Origin: Pontibacillus salicampi
Lineage (GTDB): Bacteria > Bacillota > Bacilli > Bacillales > BH030062
Assembly (NCBI RefSeq): GCF_042434395.1
Contig: NZ_JBHLTP010000001.1
Span: forward strand, 62,001 to 126,000
Direction: 5' to 3'
Length of the DNA: 64,000 bases
Shown here: one piece after another, positions 15,026 to 23,153 of the stretch
Layout of the letters: each line of letters opens with the position of its first letter
Numbering within the stretch: position 1 is the stretch's first letter
Notes under the pieces: model-generated
What the model was told of the DNA's origin: nothing
Seen by the model: only the letters and a program-made list of their open reading frames with translations
The model's database searches: none
Made by a program: the position numbers and the translations under genes

Positions 15026-16264
15026 TTACTGAATGAATATGGAATAGACATTATTGATAGCCAGCAGAATTAGTATAATTATTCCTACAATCGCAATACC
15101 ATTCTTTAATGGAGTATTCTTTAAATCTCCCATTAGTTGTTCATCATTAGCAAGTTGTAAGAGGGCTATCGCGATAAATGGCACGATGACTATAGTGACG
15201 GCCTGGGCAAAGATAATCAATTCAATCGGTGCACTCCCAAATACTATGGCGACGATGGAGCCAAATAGCATAACTCCAATAATAGCAAGCTTTACTTTCT
15301 TATTGGATAAGGAATGACCAATACCTATACCATCAGACAGCATGGCTCCGCCAATCGTAGCGTTCCCCATTATGGAGGAAAAGGAAGCTCCGAATAACCC
15401 TAGCATGAAAATAATAGTAGCCCAATCTCCATAAATAGGAGACAATGCCTGCCCCATTTCCGCTACTGTATTTATTTGTATTCCTTCTGGCTTTAAGATA
15501 GCGGCGGCAGCAATCATAACCAATAAGGAAATGAGACCTAACAAGAATATACCAATAAACGACTCTTTGATTCCTTGACTGGCATTATTTCTTGTCCAGC
15601 CTTTTTCTTGAACAAGATAGGATTGATAGCTTGCTCCAACTACGGAGAAGCACGTTGCTGTAAAAGCGATGATAAGCGGCAGGGACCCTGTTGGAACAGT
15701 TGGTATCAGACCAGTGCTTATGTCTCCGACAGATGGTTTTGTTAAAACAACGGTCAATAAGAATGACGCTAGCATCAATAGGACAAGTCCAATCATTAAT
15801 TTCTCTAGGACGGTATAAAAATCTTTAGCAAATAGCAATAACGCTCCCGCTAAGGTAAATAAGACAATGTACATAACTGGTGCTCCACCTAAAATCATCG
15901 AGGAAGCTACTCCAATTCCTATAGAATTCCCAGCTTGAAAGGAAGCTGTAACGAGAAAGGCCCCAACACCTGCGAGGATGGCGCCCCACTTTCCCCACCG
16001 TTGCTGGATAAGCTGAATAAAAGAGGTATGTGAAGCAATACCGATCCTCGTACTCATCTCCGTAAAGGCCACCATTAACAAAATGGCGACTAATACTATC
16101 CAAATAAGCTGATTGCCGTAAATAGCTCCAATCTTAGAAGATAAGGTTAAGCTTCCTGGACCGAGTACTAGTGCTGAAGTGATAAATGCAGGTCCAATAT
16201 ATACTAGCCAACTGCTTTTCCTTGTTTTGAAGGTTGTGGTACCCTGTTCCTTTTTAATCTCCAC
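15026..16264 (-). CDS. Nramp-related transporter lacking the usual metal-site motifs
   Basis: This is a 412-residue, roughly 11-helix membrane protein of the Nramp (SLC11) superfamily. In the first helix the canonical D-P-G-N is replaced by LGPGSL (about residue 36), and the MPH-type motif of helix 6 is replaced by SVVGASYQSYL (about residue 215). The Asp, Asn and Met that bind Mn2+/Fe2+ are therefore missing. B. subtilis YcsG-type relatives share such changes, so the substrate may be Mg2+, an organic solute or something else. It stands alone with a short upstream A/T-rich region and no obvious MntR box. Confidence 0.8.
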   Translation of the reverse strand: MEIKKEQGTTTFKTRKSSWLVYIGPAFITSALVLGPGSLTLSSKIGAIYGNQLIWIVLVAILLMVAFTEMSTRIGIASHTSFIQLIQQRWGKWGAILAGVGAFLVTASFQAGNSIGIGVASSMILGGAPVMYIVLFTLAGALLLFAKDFYTVLEKLMIGLVLLMLASFLLTVVLTKPSVGDISTGLIPTVPTGSLPLIIAFTATCFSVVGASYQSYLVQEKGWTRNNASQGIKESFIGIFLLGLISLLVMIAAAAILKPEGIQINTVAEMGQALSPIYGDWATIIFMLGLFGASFSSIMGNATIGGAMLSDGIGIGHSLSNKKVKLAIIGVMLFGSIVAIVFGSAPIELIIFAQAVTIVIVPFIAIALLQLANDEQLMGDLKNTPLKNGIAIVGIIILILLAINNVYSIFIQ

Positions 16265-16505
16265 TTGTTTACCTCCCTATTATTTGAATTATCTGTATAT
16301 TTATTTTATTATATATCACCTTTCCTTTAAGGAAATGTCTTTAATAGGACCATAATTCCTTCTACTTTTTTAGAATGTCGTTAGGAACGATTAGTTTTAT
16401 GGAAGAGAAGGAAAAGGAAATTTTTATCAAAAGAATTCTATTTTTTCAACGATTTCTCGACTCAAACATAATATAATTAAGATAGGCATAAAAGGAGGCA
16501 TATAA

Positions 16506-16715
16506 ATGGAGATGCAAGAAATGATGAACGCTATTCCATGGGGTATTGTAATCCCCCTCATTGTAATAGAAACGATTTTATTAATCGTGGCGCTTGTGGA
16601 TTTAGCACGTATCGAAAAGACAAATGGTCCGAAATGGTTGTGGGTGGTCATTATCTTATTCGTCAACTTGTTTGGTCCCATTGCGTATTTCCTTGTTGGA
16701 AGGAGACACGATTAG
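16506..16715 (+). CDS. yxlE: PLDc_N small membrane protein, YxlE-like
   Basis: The 69-residue protein has two membrane helices joined by a short conserved linker (LARIEKTNGPKWLW), then NLFGPIAYFLVGRR, the PLDc_N signature found as a free-standing domain. In B. subtilis yxlE precedes the ABC genes yxlF and yxlG in the sigY operon, where YxlD and YxlE dampen SigY. The same order is seen here, with the ABC gene starting directly after the stop. AAAGGAGGC precedes the ATG. No sigY, yxlC or yxlD is present upstream, so its role may differ. Confidence 0.82.
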   Translation: MEMQEMMNAIPWGIVIPLIVIETILLIVALVDLARIEKTNGPKWLWVVIILFVNLFGPIAYFLVGRRHD

Positions 16716-17624
16716 ATGACTTTTGTAACTGTCAATCAGCTAACTAAGCAGTTTGATAAAAACATCGTAGTCGATCATCTGTCCTTTTCCTTACAGAGTG
16801 GATCCTGTGTCGCCCTTCTTGGTCCTAACGGGGCGGGTAAAACGACGACCCTTCGTATGCTGGCCGGGTTGATGCAGCCAACAAACGGAAGTATTGACAT
16901 GGAAGGTAACTCGAACAAAAGCGACTATCGTGCCAATATTGGCTATCTACCACAGTACCCCGTTTTCCATAGCTGGATGACTGGAATGGAATTCCTTATC
17001 TATGTGGCACGCCTCGCCCACCTTACTAAGAGGGAAGCTACTACACGAGCTGAAGCAATGCTTGATCAAGTAGGTATCTCAGAGGCGAAGCACCGGAGAA
17101 TTGGTAAATATTCTGGTGGGATGAAGCAGCGGCTAGGGATAGCCCAGGCAATGATTCATCAACCAAAACTTCTATTATTAGACGAGCCTGTCTCCTCCCT
17201 CGATCCTATTGGCCGTAGGGAAGTGCTCGACCTTTTGGAGGAGCTGAAACAAGAAACCACCATCCTCTTCTCCACTCACATCCTTAGTGATGCGGAGGAA
17301 GTAAGTGATGAACTGCTTCTCCTCCATAATGGCCGTATAGTAGAGTCTGGAACTTTACATGAGCTGAAGGAAGCTCACCCAACAACACACCTAACTATTT
17401 CGTTTACGAAGCTAGAAGATTATTACATAACAAGCTTACAGCAACTACAGGAAGTGACAGAGGTAATTCCAGAACAATCTCGCGTGACCATTCAGGTTAC
17501 CGATGTGCAAGTGGCTAGACATAAAATATTATCGCTAGCATCAGAGGAGAACTGGCCTATCACCTCCTTTGAGGTCGGCCAAGCATCACTGGAGGATTTA
17601 TTTATGAGGGTGGTGAACCGATGA
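16716..17624 (+). CDS. yxlF: ABC transporter ATP-binding protein, YxlF-like
   Basis: The 302-residue ATPase has Walker A GPNGAGKTTT (about 34-43), Q-loop LPQYP, signature YSGGMKQR, Walker B LLLLDEPVSSLDP and the switch histidine in FSTHIL. A C-terminal domain of about 80 residues follows (HLTISFTKLEDYY onwards), as in DrrA/CcmA-type exporters. It begins directly after the yxlE stop, with its GGAAGGAG site inside yxlE, and overlaps the permease gene by 4 nt. It should power the permease encoded next; the substrate is unknown. Confidence 0.9.
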   Translation: MTFVTVNQLTKQFDKNIVVDHLSFSLQSGSCVALLGPNGAGKTTTLRMLAGLMQPTNGSIDMEGNSNKSDYRANIGYLPQYPVFHSWMTGMEFLIYVARLAHLTKREATTRAEAMLDQVGISEAKHRRIGKYSGGMKQRLGIAQAMIHQPKLLLLDEPVSSLDPIGRREVLDLLEELKQETTILFSTHILSDAEEVSDELLLLHNGRIVESGTLHELKEAHPTTHLTISFTKLEDYYITSLQQLQEVTEVIPEQSRVTIQVTDVQVARHKILSLASEENWPITSFEVGQASLEDLFMRVVNR

Positions 17625-18400
17625 ATCAGTGGTGGACAATTTATCAAAAAGAAACACTGGAAAAATGGAGAAGCTTTAAATGGATTTGGATTCCACTCGT
17701 CTTCTTTCTCCTTGCCATTACCGATCCACTCTCAACCTATTACATGCCAGTCATTATCGAGAGCTTTGGAGGACTTCCAGAAGGAGCTACTATTGATATT
17801 CCAACGCCGCCTGTTCCAGATGTATTGATGATGAGCTTTGGGCAGTTCGATTTGATAGGGATGATTATTATGGTCATTGTGACTGCAAGCCTCATCGCCG
17901 GGGAACGAAAAAGTGGAGTAACAGAGCTCGTGCTCGTTAAACCTGTCCGGTACAGCTCTTACATTAGTGCCAAATGGGCCAGTATGGTATCTCTTATCCT
18001 ATCAAGTACTTTTATTGGGGTAATGGCAAGCTGGTATTATATCAACCTGTTATTCGGTGAGCTTTCCTTCGGAAGTGCGATGGCTGCATTTGCTTTTCAT
18101 GCAGTATGGTACGTTTTTATTCTGACTCTAACCCTCTTTTTCAGTACGATGTTTAAACTACCAGGGCTAGTCGCGTTTATTTCGATTCTAGTGCTCGCTC
18201 TTTTAAACCTGTTCAATTCTGTATTTCGTAGACAGGTTGAATGGCTGCCGCCACAAATGAGCTTCCATATTCGCAGCATGCTGGGGAGTGAAACTGTAAC
18301 AGGCGAAATGTGGGCAACTACAGGGTTTACGCTAGTATTAATTACAGCACTGCTGGCAGCTTCCGTGTTTGTGTTTCGTAAGAAGGAGATGGCTGCATAA
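17621..18400 (+). CDS. yxlG: ABC-2 type permease, YxlG-like
   Basis: The 259-residue polytopic protein (six predicted helices) begins with the NQWWTIYQKETLEKWRSFKW amphipathic start common to ABC-2 permeases. It contains SLIAGERKSGVTELVLVKPV, the coupling region, near residues 95-115. Size equals B. subtilis YxlG (about 259). ATGA overlap with the ATPase shows translational coupling. With yxlE and yxlF it forms a small export or membrane-stress unit ended by a terminator. Confidence 0.88.
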   Translation: MNQWWTIYQKETLEKWRSFKWIWIPLVFFLLAITDPLSTYYMPVIIESFGGLPEGATIDIPTPPVPDVLMMSFGQFDLIGMIIMVIVTASLIAGERKSGVTELVLVKPVRYSSYISAKWASMVSLILSSTFIGVMASWYYINLLFGELSFGSAMAAFAFHAVWYVFILTLTLFFSTMFKLPGLVAFISILVLALLNLFNSVFRRQVEWLPPQMSFHIRSMLGSETVTGEMWATTGFTLVLITALLAASVFVFRKKEMAA

Positions 18401-18448
18401 ACTATCATAGGAAAGCGTGTCACAATAAAAAATTAGTGCTACAGGAGG

Positions 18449-18483
18449 AATTCTACAGTACAGAGGTGCTGTAGAATTTTTCT
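18449..18483 (+). terminator. Terminator of the yxlEFG operon
   Basis: AATTCTACAG, loop of 10, CTGTAGAATT is a perfect 10-bp stem followed by TTTTC, 50 nt after the permease stop. Confidence 0.9.
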
Positions 18484-18502
18484 ATTCCCCTCATCAAATT
18501 AC

Positions 18503-18531
18503 TTGTAAAGTACTTTCAGACATGAGATACT
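18503..18531 (+). promoter_or_regulatory. Sigma-A promoter of arsR
   Basis: TTGTAA (-35), 17-nt spacer, GATACT (-10), ending 8 nt before the operator, 46 nt upstream of the ATG. Confidence 0.6.
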
Positions 18532-18538
18532 GTCATTA

Positions 18539-18556
18539 AATCAAAATAATTTGATT
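18539..18556 (+). promoter_or_regulatory. ArsR operator 1
   Basis: AATCAAA, ATAA, TTTGATT is a perfect 7-bp inverted repeat just downstream of the -10, where bound repressor would block transcription. The core ATCAAA-N4-TTTGAT recurs at 18926-18941. Confidence 0.8.
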
Positions 18557-18576
18557 AAAGAAAGTGTGGGATTATA

Positions 18577-18894
18577 ATGAAAGAACTCCCGATATTAGAA
18601 ACGTCTAGCGAGGTTGATTTTTCTTCATACGTGCACAAGTTTAAAGCGTTATCTGATGAGAAACGACTCCACATCCTCCATTTGCTGACACGAAATGGCA
18701 AGACGTGTGTATGTGATTTAGAGGAAGTAGTGCAGCTTTCCCAATCAAAGATTTCTTACCATCTCAAGATACTTCTAAATGCCGGCTTCATTGATAAGGA
18801 AACGAAAGGGACTTGGAGCTATTACTCCATTAATGAAGAAGCAGTCAATGCCATTCTTTCTGAAGAGCTTTGCTGTATATTCAGGCCTAACTAG
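18577..18894 (+). CDS. arsR: ArsR-family metalloid-sensing repressor
   Basis: The 105-residue winged-helix protein carries the CVCDL element in the recognition-helix region (about residues 46-50), the classic As(III)/Sb(III) site of ArsR, then LSQSKISYHLKIL. A second vicinal pair lies near the end (EELCC), which recalls C-terminal thiol sites in some ArsR proteins. It should repress itself and the downstream flavoprotein through the two matching operators and release on metalloid binding. No ArsB, Acr3 or ArsC gene lies within the window. Confidence 0.9.
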   Translation: MKELPILETSSEVDFSSYVHKFKALSDEKRLHILHLLTRNGKTCVCDLEEVVQLSQSKISYHLKILLNAGFIDKETKGTWSYYSINEEAVNAILSEELCCIFRPN

Positions 18895-18925
18895 AGAAGC
18901 TATTGCGTTTCTCTACGAGCAATAC

Positions 18926-18941
18926 ATCAAAAAAATTTGAT
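18926..18941 (+). promoter_or_regulatory. ArsR operator 2
   Basis: ATCAAA, AAAA, TTTGAT repeats the core of operator 1 exactly and lies 17 nt before the flavoprotein ATG, overlapping the run-up to its AAGGAGG site. It could be a second control point for the flavoprotein. Confidence 0.75.
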
Positions 18942-18957
18942 ATAAGGAGGAATTTTC

Positions 18958-20226
18958 ATGTCATCATTACCCGTTATTATTATTGGTGGTGGACCGATTG
19001 GATTAGCTGCTGCTGCGCAATTAGCGGAGCGTCAGGAGAATTTTATCGTAATAGAGAAAGGAACCCAGGTAGGGACGAACTTTTTAGACTATGGTCATGT
19101 CAGACTCTTCTCTCCATGGAAATACAATATGGACAGTGCTGCGAAACGGCTGCTTATCCAACATAATGTACGCATGCCAGATGAGGAATATCTACCTTTC
19201 GGCAAGGAAATTGTAACCGACTACTTAGAGCCCCTTGCTCAACTTCCAGAAATAAAGTCAAACATGTCATACAACAGTGAGGTCTTGGCCTTAACTCGTA
19301 AAGGAATAGATAAAGTAAAGGATGCCAACCGCGCTCAATCACCATTTGTCGTTCAATACAAACAAAACGATGCCATCCACTCCATAGAAGCACGAGCTGT
19401 CCTAGATGCTACCGGCACGTGGCAAACGCCGAATCCAATTGGTTCAGGTGGTATAGCGGCTGATGGTGAACGAGATGCAGGCGCTCGTCTTCGATATGGT
19501 ATCCCTGACGTATTTGGAGCAGAGAAGGAAAGATATGAAGGAAAGCAGGTTGCTGTTGTCGGTAGCGGGCATTCGGCCATTAATACACTGCTCGATTTAG
19601 CACAATTAGAAGGTAAGAAGCCGCATTGGATACTTCGAAAGAAAGATGTAAAAGAGACATATGGCGGTATGGAAGACGATGCATTGCCTGGACGTGGAGC
19701 ACTGGGTACACGGATACAGAAAGTGGTTGAGAGTGGTCAGGTTGTCGTTCATACCCCGTTCTTCATCCAATCGCTCTCTCAGCACACGGATGGTACTATT
19801 TTGATCCAGGGGGATACGCATAGCATTGAAGGAATCGATGAAATCATTGCAGCTACTGGCTCCCGTCCGAATTTTGATATCCTTCGAGAAATTCGGTATC
19901 AAGCGGATCCTGCTATTGAGTCCGTACCAGAATTGGCAGAATTGATAGACCCTAATATTCATAGCTGCGGAACTGTACGCGCTCATGGGGAAAAAGAGCT
20001 TCGTCAGCCTGAAGCCAACTTTTATATCATTGGTGCGAAAAGCTATGGTAGAGCTCCTACCTTTCTCATGGCTACCGGCTACGAACAAGCTAGATCTGTC
20101 GTCGCTTACCTATGCGGAGATATAGAAGCAGCTCGGGATGTGCAGCTTAACCTTCCTGAGACAGGTGTATGTAGTGCTAATCTAGTTTATCCAAGCGATG
20201 ATAATAACCAAGGCGAATGCTGCTAA
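18958..20226 (+). CDS. FAD/NAD(P)-binding oxidoreductase of an ars operon, C-terminal Cys-Cys
   Basis: The 422-residue protein has an N-terminal dinucleotide fold (IIIGGGPIGLAAAAQLAE, FAD) and a second one near residue 197 (VVGSGHSAINTLLDLA, NADPH). It also has the FMO-like stretches DYGHVRLFSPW and DATGTW, and a C-terminal FAD-contact region. It resembles flavin monooxygenases/oxidoreductases found in ars operons (ArsO-like). The last residues are GECC, a vicinal thiol pair at the extreme C-terminus, as in mercuric reductase MerA, where the pair delivers metal to the active site. Metalloid or organoarsenical redox is therefore the best guess. The reaction itself is not proven. Confidence 0.78.
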   Translation: MSSLPVIIIGGGPIGLAAAAQLAERQENFIVIEKGTQVGTNFLDYGHVRLFSPWKYNMDSAAKRLLIQHNVRMPDEEYLPFGKEIVTDYLEPLAQLPEIKSNMSYNSEVLALTRKGIDKVKDANRAQSPFVVQYKQNDAIHSIEARAVLDATGTWQTPNPIGSGGIAADGERDAGARLRYGIPDVFGAEKERYEGKQVAVVGSGHSAINTLLDLAQLEGKKPHWILRKKDVKETYGGMEDDALPGRGALGTRIQKVVESGQVVVHTPFFIQSLSQHTDGTILIQGDTHSIEGIDEIIAATGSRPNFDILREIRYQADPAIESVPELAELIDPNIHSCGTVRAHGEKELRQPEANFYIIGAKSYGRAPTFLMATGYEQARSVVAYLCGDIEAARDVQLNLPETGVCSANLVYPSDDNNQGECC

Positions 20227-20280
20227 CAGGTAATGATTTCCATACCAATTAGCATAATAACCTTAATATAGTAAATAACT

Positions 20281-20316
20281 AAGCCAAATCAAGCCATTTT
20301 TCTTGATTTGGCTTTT
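20281..20316 (+). terminator. Terminator of the arsR operon
   Basis: AAGCCAAATCAAG, loop of 8, CTTGATTTGGCTT is a perfect 13-bp stem followed by TT, 55 nt after the flavoprotein stop. Confidence 0.88.
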
Positions 20317-20424
20317 GTATGTACCGAAAATAAAAATGAGTATTCCTTTTGACTTTTTGTGCATTCTATTTTATGGTTTAAATACTTAAACATATAAACA
20401 TTATTAATGATGAGGTGACTACAA

Positions 20425-21204
20425 ATGAAACCAACTGCTCTTATTACTGGTGCTTCTAGTGGTTTAGGGTACGAATTCGCACGCCTATACGCTGCCAATG
20501 GCTATAACCTAATTGTGGTAGCGAGAAACGAACAAAAGCTTCAGCAGCTAAAGGAAGAATTAAGTCATGTTGATGTAATGGTTATACCGAAGGACCTATC
20601 TCAGCCTAATGCTGCCCAAGAGATATATCAGACTGTAACCGATCAGCAATTACATGTTCATGTACTAGTCAACAATGCCGGATTTGGTCTGAATGGAGAG
20701 TTTGATAAACTTGCTCTAGCGGAACAGCAGGACATGATTCAAGTAAATATCACCGCCCTTACAGACCTGTCCTACTTGTTCTTACCAGAAATGAAGAAGC
20801 TGGCGAAGGACTCTAGTCATACTGGAATCCTAAACGTAGCTAGCACTGCTGCATTCCAGCCTGGTCCTGGCATGAGCGTATATTATGCATCGAAGGCCTA
20901 TGTGCTTTCCTTCTCCGAAGCGCTTCACGGAGAATTAAAAGGGACAGGCGTACATGTTACAACACTATGTCCTGGAGCAACTGAAACGAATTTCTTCAAG
21001 GCTGCTCGCGGTGAAAAAATGAAACTTGCCTCCTCTGCTATGAGTGCTAGTGTCGTAGCAAAGCAAGGCTTTGAAGGCTTTATGAAGAAACAGGGTGTTG
21101 TTATTCCAGGCCGCTTTAACTCCGTTGGTGCAGTGGCAGCTAAGTTCCTCCCCCGCTCCTTAGCAGCGAGTATCGCCAAAAATATGAACAGTGCTGAATC
21201 TTAA
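20425..21204 (+). CDS. Short-chain dehydrogenase/reductase (DltE/YqjQ-like)
   Basis: The 259-residue protein has the SDR cofactor motif TGASSGLGYE (about 8-17), NNAG near residue 88, the catalytic Ser in NVAST and the YxxxK pair in YYASKAY (about 152-158). The C-terminus (KFLPRSLAASIAKNMN) resembles the SDR subgroup related to DltE and KR-type acyl reductases. NADP is the likely cofactor. The gene stands alone with a GAGGTGA site and a strong terminator. The substrate cannot be read from sequence. Confidence 0.9.
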   Translation: MKPTALITGASSGLGYEFARLYAANGYNLIVVARNEQKLQQLKEELSHVDVMVIPKDLSQPNAAQEIYQTVTDQQLHVHVLVNNAGFGLNGEFDKLALAEQQDMIQVNITALTDLSYLFLPEMKKLAKDSSHTGILNVASTAAFQPGPGMSVYYASKAYVLSFSEALHGELKGTGVHVTTLCPGATETNFFKAARGEKMKLASSAMSASVVAKQGFEGFMKKQGVVIPGRFNSVGAVAAKFLPRSLAASIAKNMNSAES

Positions 21205-21262
21205 AATCTGGCTAGTAGGATGATAAGAATCTAGCCCATCCCAGCTTGTCATGTAACAAAAT

Positions 21263-21304
21263 AGAGCTCCCTTTCCTTCAAGAGGAAAGGGAGCTCTTTG
21301 TTTT
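21263..21304 (+). terminator. Terminator of the SDR gene
   Basis: AGAGCTCCCTTTCC, loop TTCAAGA, GGAAAGGGAGCTCT is a perfect 14-bp stem followed by TTTGTTTT. Confidence 0.92.
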
Positions 21305-21350
21305 GGACGGAAAAATCGTGTTGTAATAGTCCTCAATCGGTTGGCAGCAG

Positions 21351-21470
21351 TATTTATGGGCGAATTTTGGTATTTATGGGCTGATTTTTATATTTATGGG
21401 CGTATTTTCAAAAATATGGGCGAATTTCGAAATATATGAGCGAATATAAAAAAATATGGGCGTCTAAAGG
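21351..21470 (+). repeat. Six-copy 20-bp tandem repeat
   Basis: Units begin at 21351, 21371, 21391, 21411, 21431 and 21451 with no slippage. The first three start TATTTATGGGC, the rest AAAATATGGGC or a close variant, each followed by A/T-rich bases. The core ATGGGCG (or ATGAGCG) is the most conserved part. There are no spacers, so it is not CRISPR. Confidence 0.9.
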
Positions 21471-21539
21471 TTCTATAGTAACAAAAAAGCTTGCAGAGAA
21501 ACCGGAGCTTCTTTACAAGCGGAAAGCCGTATAGCTAAG

Positions 21540-21956
21540 CTAAGATTCGGCATTGTTTTTCTCTTCGGAGGAATCCTTCGTTTCTTCTTCATAAGCATGA
21601 TACTCTGTCTTCTCCTCTAATCGATAGGTAGTATATTTTTCATTTCTTGTGATGCGTTTTTCCTTCTGGGATTCCTCTTGTTCTGGTTCATCTTCTGCCT
21701 CTTCTATTAGTTCCTCTTCTATGATTTCTTCGACTTCTTTTACTAGTTCTTCTTCGGTTGTCTCCCCGTCTGAGTTTGGAAGTAGTGGAAGTTTATTTTC
21801 GCCTGGGGAGTTTATGATTCCTAGTAATATTAGTATAGAAAGAATGAGGTTGATATAGACGTCAAAATCCACGTCTATTACTCCACAATCCTGTAAAAAC
21901 AAGGATACTAGCGCAAGTATTGCCACCCATAACCGGTATGATCTCCAGCGATTCAT
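21540..21956 (-). CDS. Holin-like small membrane protein with acidic tail
   Basis: The ATG at 21956 is chosen because GGAGG lies 9 nt upstream, giving 138 residues. The N-terminal half (RWRSYRLWVAILALVSLFLQ, VYINLILSILILLGIINSPG) has two helices and the NP/NSP turn of phi-LC3-type phage holins. The C-terminal half is a long Glu/Lys-rich region (EEELVKEVEEIIEEELIEEA onwards), probably helical and cytoplasmic. No endolysin or phage gene is nearby, so this is either a domesticated holin or an unrelated envelope protein. Its role is unknown. Confidence 0.6.
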   Translation of the reverse strand: MNRWRSYRLWVAILALVSLFLQDCGVIDVDFDVYINLILSILILLGIINSPGENKLPLLPNSDGETTEEELVKEVEEIIEEELIEEAEDEPEQEESQKEKRITRNEKYTTYRLEEKTEYHAYEEETKDSSEEKNNAES

Positions 21957-22133
21957 GTCATCCACCCTCCTTCTCATAGATTGCATGAGGCATAGCCTCA
22001 TAGAATACTATATGCAGATTGTCGTTTCTTGACTGTCATTTTGTTCCTTATTCACATCTAATAATGAATATTCTATTTTGACCGTGAATAGAGTGATAGT
22101 GCGCTTACTAGGGTGAAAGGGAGATGTGATGAT

Positions 22134-23153
22134 GTGCATTCCTCATTAAATAATCTTGTGTTAGAGGTAAAAGGACTAAGAACATCCTTTTACACATCAG
22201 AAGGTGACATACCAGCAGTAGATGATATTGATTTACATGTAGAACGGGGGGAAATCCTTGGCGTTGTTGGGGAGTCCGGATGTGGAAAGAGCGTAACCTC
22301 GCTCTCTATCATGGGGCTTATTCCTTCTCCACCAGGACGTATTGTTGCAGGGCAAATTTTGTTTGAAGGAGATAACCTGCTCGATGCGTCCGAGAAGAAA
22401 ATGCGCTCGATTCGTGGAGATGATATAGCCATGATCTTTCAGGAGCCGATGACCTCCCTCAACCCTCTGTTTACCATCGGCAACCAATTAATAGAAGCTT
22501 TATCTACGCACCGCAGCTGGTCGAAGAAACGCTACCAGGAACGAGCGGTCGCTATGTTGGAATTAGTAGGACTGCCAAGGGCCAGAGAACTAATGCATGC
22601 CTACCCTCATGAATTATCAGGCGGAATGCGTCAGCGTGTCATGATTGCTATGGCCATCATATGCGACCCAAAGCTTCTTATTGCGGACGAGCCTACTACC
22701 GCACTTGATGTTACCATCCAAAAACAGATACTTCGTCTAATGAAAAAAATAAATGACACACTTGGTACCTCCATCATGGTCATTACTCACGATTTAGGGG
22801 TTGTAGCAGAGATATGCGATCGAGTGGTGGTTATGTATGCTGGGAAAATTGTCGAAGAAGGCAGTGTAGAAAGTCTTTTTCACCATCCAAGTCATCCTTA
22901 TACAAAAGGATTGCTTGCTTCTGTTCCAGACATACGCTCCAAGTCAGAAACACTTTATTCCATCCCCGGAAATGTTCCTAAGCCAGGCTCCATCATGAAG
23001 GGTTGTCGTTTTGCGCAGCGCTGTACCTCCGTAATGGATCATTGTTTTACAGAGGACCCGCCCCTCATTTCTATAAAGGACTCTTCTCAGAAGGTTCGTT
23101 GCTTCTTATATAACGGAGAGGAGGAGCCTGCCCATGAAGCAACCACTCCTTGA
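22134..23153 (+). CDS. Peptide/nickel-type ABC transporter ATPase, OppD/DppD-like
   Basis: The protein has Walker A GESGCGKS, Q-loop IFQEPMTSLNP, signature LSGGMRQRV, Walker B LLIADEPTTALDV and the H-loop ITHDLG. The C-terminal oligopeptide-transporter domain has the cysteine quartet pattern (GCRFAQRCTSVMDHC, then VRCF) that can bind an Fe-S cluster. A GTG at 22134 with GGGAG about 12 nt upstream is preferred over the GTG at 22113. It starts a five-gene importer operon and overlaps the next gene by 20 nt. Confidence 0.93.
   Translation: MHSSLNNLVLEVKGLRTSFYTSEGDIPAVDDIDLHVERGEILGVVGESGCGKSVTSLSIMGLIPSPPGRIVAGQILFEGDNLLDASEKKMRSIRGDDIAMIFQEPMTSLNPLFTIGNQLIEALSTHRSWSKKRYQERAVAMLELVGLPRARELMHAYPHELSGGMRQRVMIAMAIICDPKLLIADEPTTALDVTIQKQILRLMKKINDTLGTSIMVITHDLGVVAEICDRVVVMYAGKIVEEGSVESLFHHPSHPYTKGLLASVPDIRSKSETLYSIPGNVPKPGSIMKGCRFAQRCTSVMDHCFTEDPPLISIKDSSQKVRCFLYNGEEEPAHEATTP

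Noticed and set aside
21351..21470. CRISPR array
   Set aside because: Units are contiguous 20-mers without spacers and there are no cas genes.
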